A DNA stretch of 64,000 bases from Sipunculus nudus (taxonomy: Eukaryota; Annelida; Sipuncula; Golfingiida; Sipunculidae). Positions 63,461 to 64,000 of the stretch are shown here, piece after piece. Within the stretch, counting starts at the first letter, position 1; each line of letters starts with the position of its first letter. The stretch spans positions 82,559,056-82,623,055 of the forward strand of contig CM049310.1 of NCBI GenBank assembly GCA_026874595.1, read 5' to 3'. The position numbers and the translations under genes are program-made. The notes beneath the pieces are model-generated. The model searched no databases. It was not told the origin of the DNA and saw only the letters and a program-made list of their open reading frames with translations.

Positions 63461-64000
63461 TGGTTTACTCCGGTTCTAGCGCATGGGCAAATAGTAGTTT
63501 AAAAAAAAAGAATATTTGGGACGACCACAGTGTAAAACTGTTTCGTGAGGAGCAACTTTCTATAATGACATACTGCTAAAAGAAGTGTCGTTACTGATTA
63601 TTAAGCCTCCCTAGTTTGATGTGGAGGAATATAGGGGTGAATGAGATAATTTCTGTATCCATATTTTATGGGTGGATCTACTTTAGTCCTCCGGAGTGTA
63701 GAAACATCGATTTCAAACTTGATTTTTTTCTTTCTTATGACATTTTCTGTTTGGACTAACTCAATAATATTGCTGATTTTTAAAAGCTGATATAGTCCTA
63801 GGTCATATATTTGCATCTGATATTAATTTTTGCCTTTGTCCTTATTCCCAAGGTCTCACATTCCACAGCAAAGTCCCCATTATCGCTCAGTTTATGGCAG
63901 CCATGGGGCTTCAAAGGATCGCGTCGCTATGGCATACATCTAGTATTTATATAATAACCTAATTAATATCGAAACAGCGTTTATAAAGGTGCATAACGCA
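63461..64000. other. Unassigned sequence to window end
   Basis: No feature recognised. Confidence 0.35.

Overview
This window is eukaryotic, AT-rich, non-coding-looking nuclear DNA from an animal. The best guess is a marine invertebrate such as a mollusc or other lophotrochozoan. That guess rests on the abundant tRNA-derived SINEs, short DNA-transposon relics, a CR1/L2-type LINE and long (TA)n, (GA)n and (TTA)n microsatellites; no single sequence fixes the taxon. I recognise no intact host protein-coding gene, rRNA gene or canonical tRNA gene. Nearly all open frames are short, and many lie inside repeats or simple sequence. The only clear protein homology is a decayed reverse transcriptase at about 52.25-55.49 kb.

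Layout. 0-9.9 kb: a SINE-A fragment at the left edge, one REP-D copy and mostly unassigned sequence, with weak coding-like fragments near 6-7.4 kb. 9.9-11.0 kb: a large compound microsatellite whose two halves are reverse complements. 11-19 kb: REP-B copies, a CCAAT/ATTGG palindromic array split by a tRNA-like SINE, and low-copy degenerate repeats. 19-24.8 kb: paired (TA)n tracts, the first copy of a long LTR, a second REP-D copy, a TATCG-rich element, a SINE-A tail and a (TTA)n array. 25-33 kb: an inverted REP-B pair, a 21-bp AT minisatellite, then mostly unassigned sequence. 33.6-34.7 kb: a SINE-A copy next to a 431-bp miniature LTR retrotransposon (TRIM), then a paralogous sequence that looks like its empty target site. 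35-48 kb: scattered SINEs, REP-B and REP-F. 48.6-49.6 kb: a solo LTR inserted inside a REP-B copy. 52.2-55.5 kb: a LINE interrupted by another copy of that LTR and by a short TIR element that itself carries a SINE. 55.6-64 kb: ATT repeats, REP-E, SINEs and GAGTCC-type repeats.

The most interesting object is the TRIM at 34030-34460. It has two ~156-bp LTRs (TGTTAY... with GTAACA at the 3' end), a 13-nt match to the tRNA-Pro primer binding site, a purine tract before the 3' LTR and a 4-bp target-site duplication. Each LTR contains a tRNA-like A box and B box, so an RNA polymerase III promoter may be built into the LTR. That arrangement is analogous to, but distinct from, the plant Cassandra elements, whose LTRs carry a 5S rRNA promoter. 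The nested insertions give a relative chronology: REP-B before LTR-1, LINE before LTR-1, and LINE before TIR element before SINE-A.

All assignments are by reading alone. Repeat family names (SINE-A, REP-B and so on) are local labels, and boundaries without a target-site duplication are approximate.
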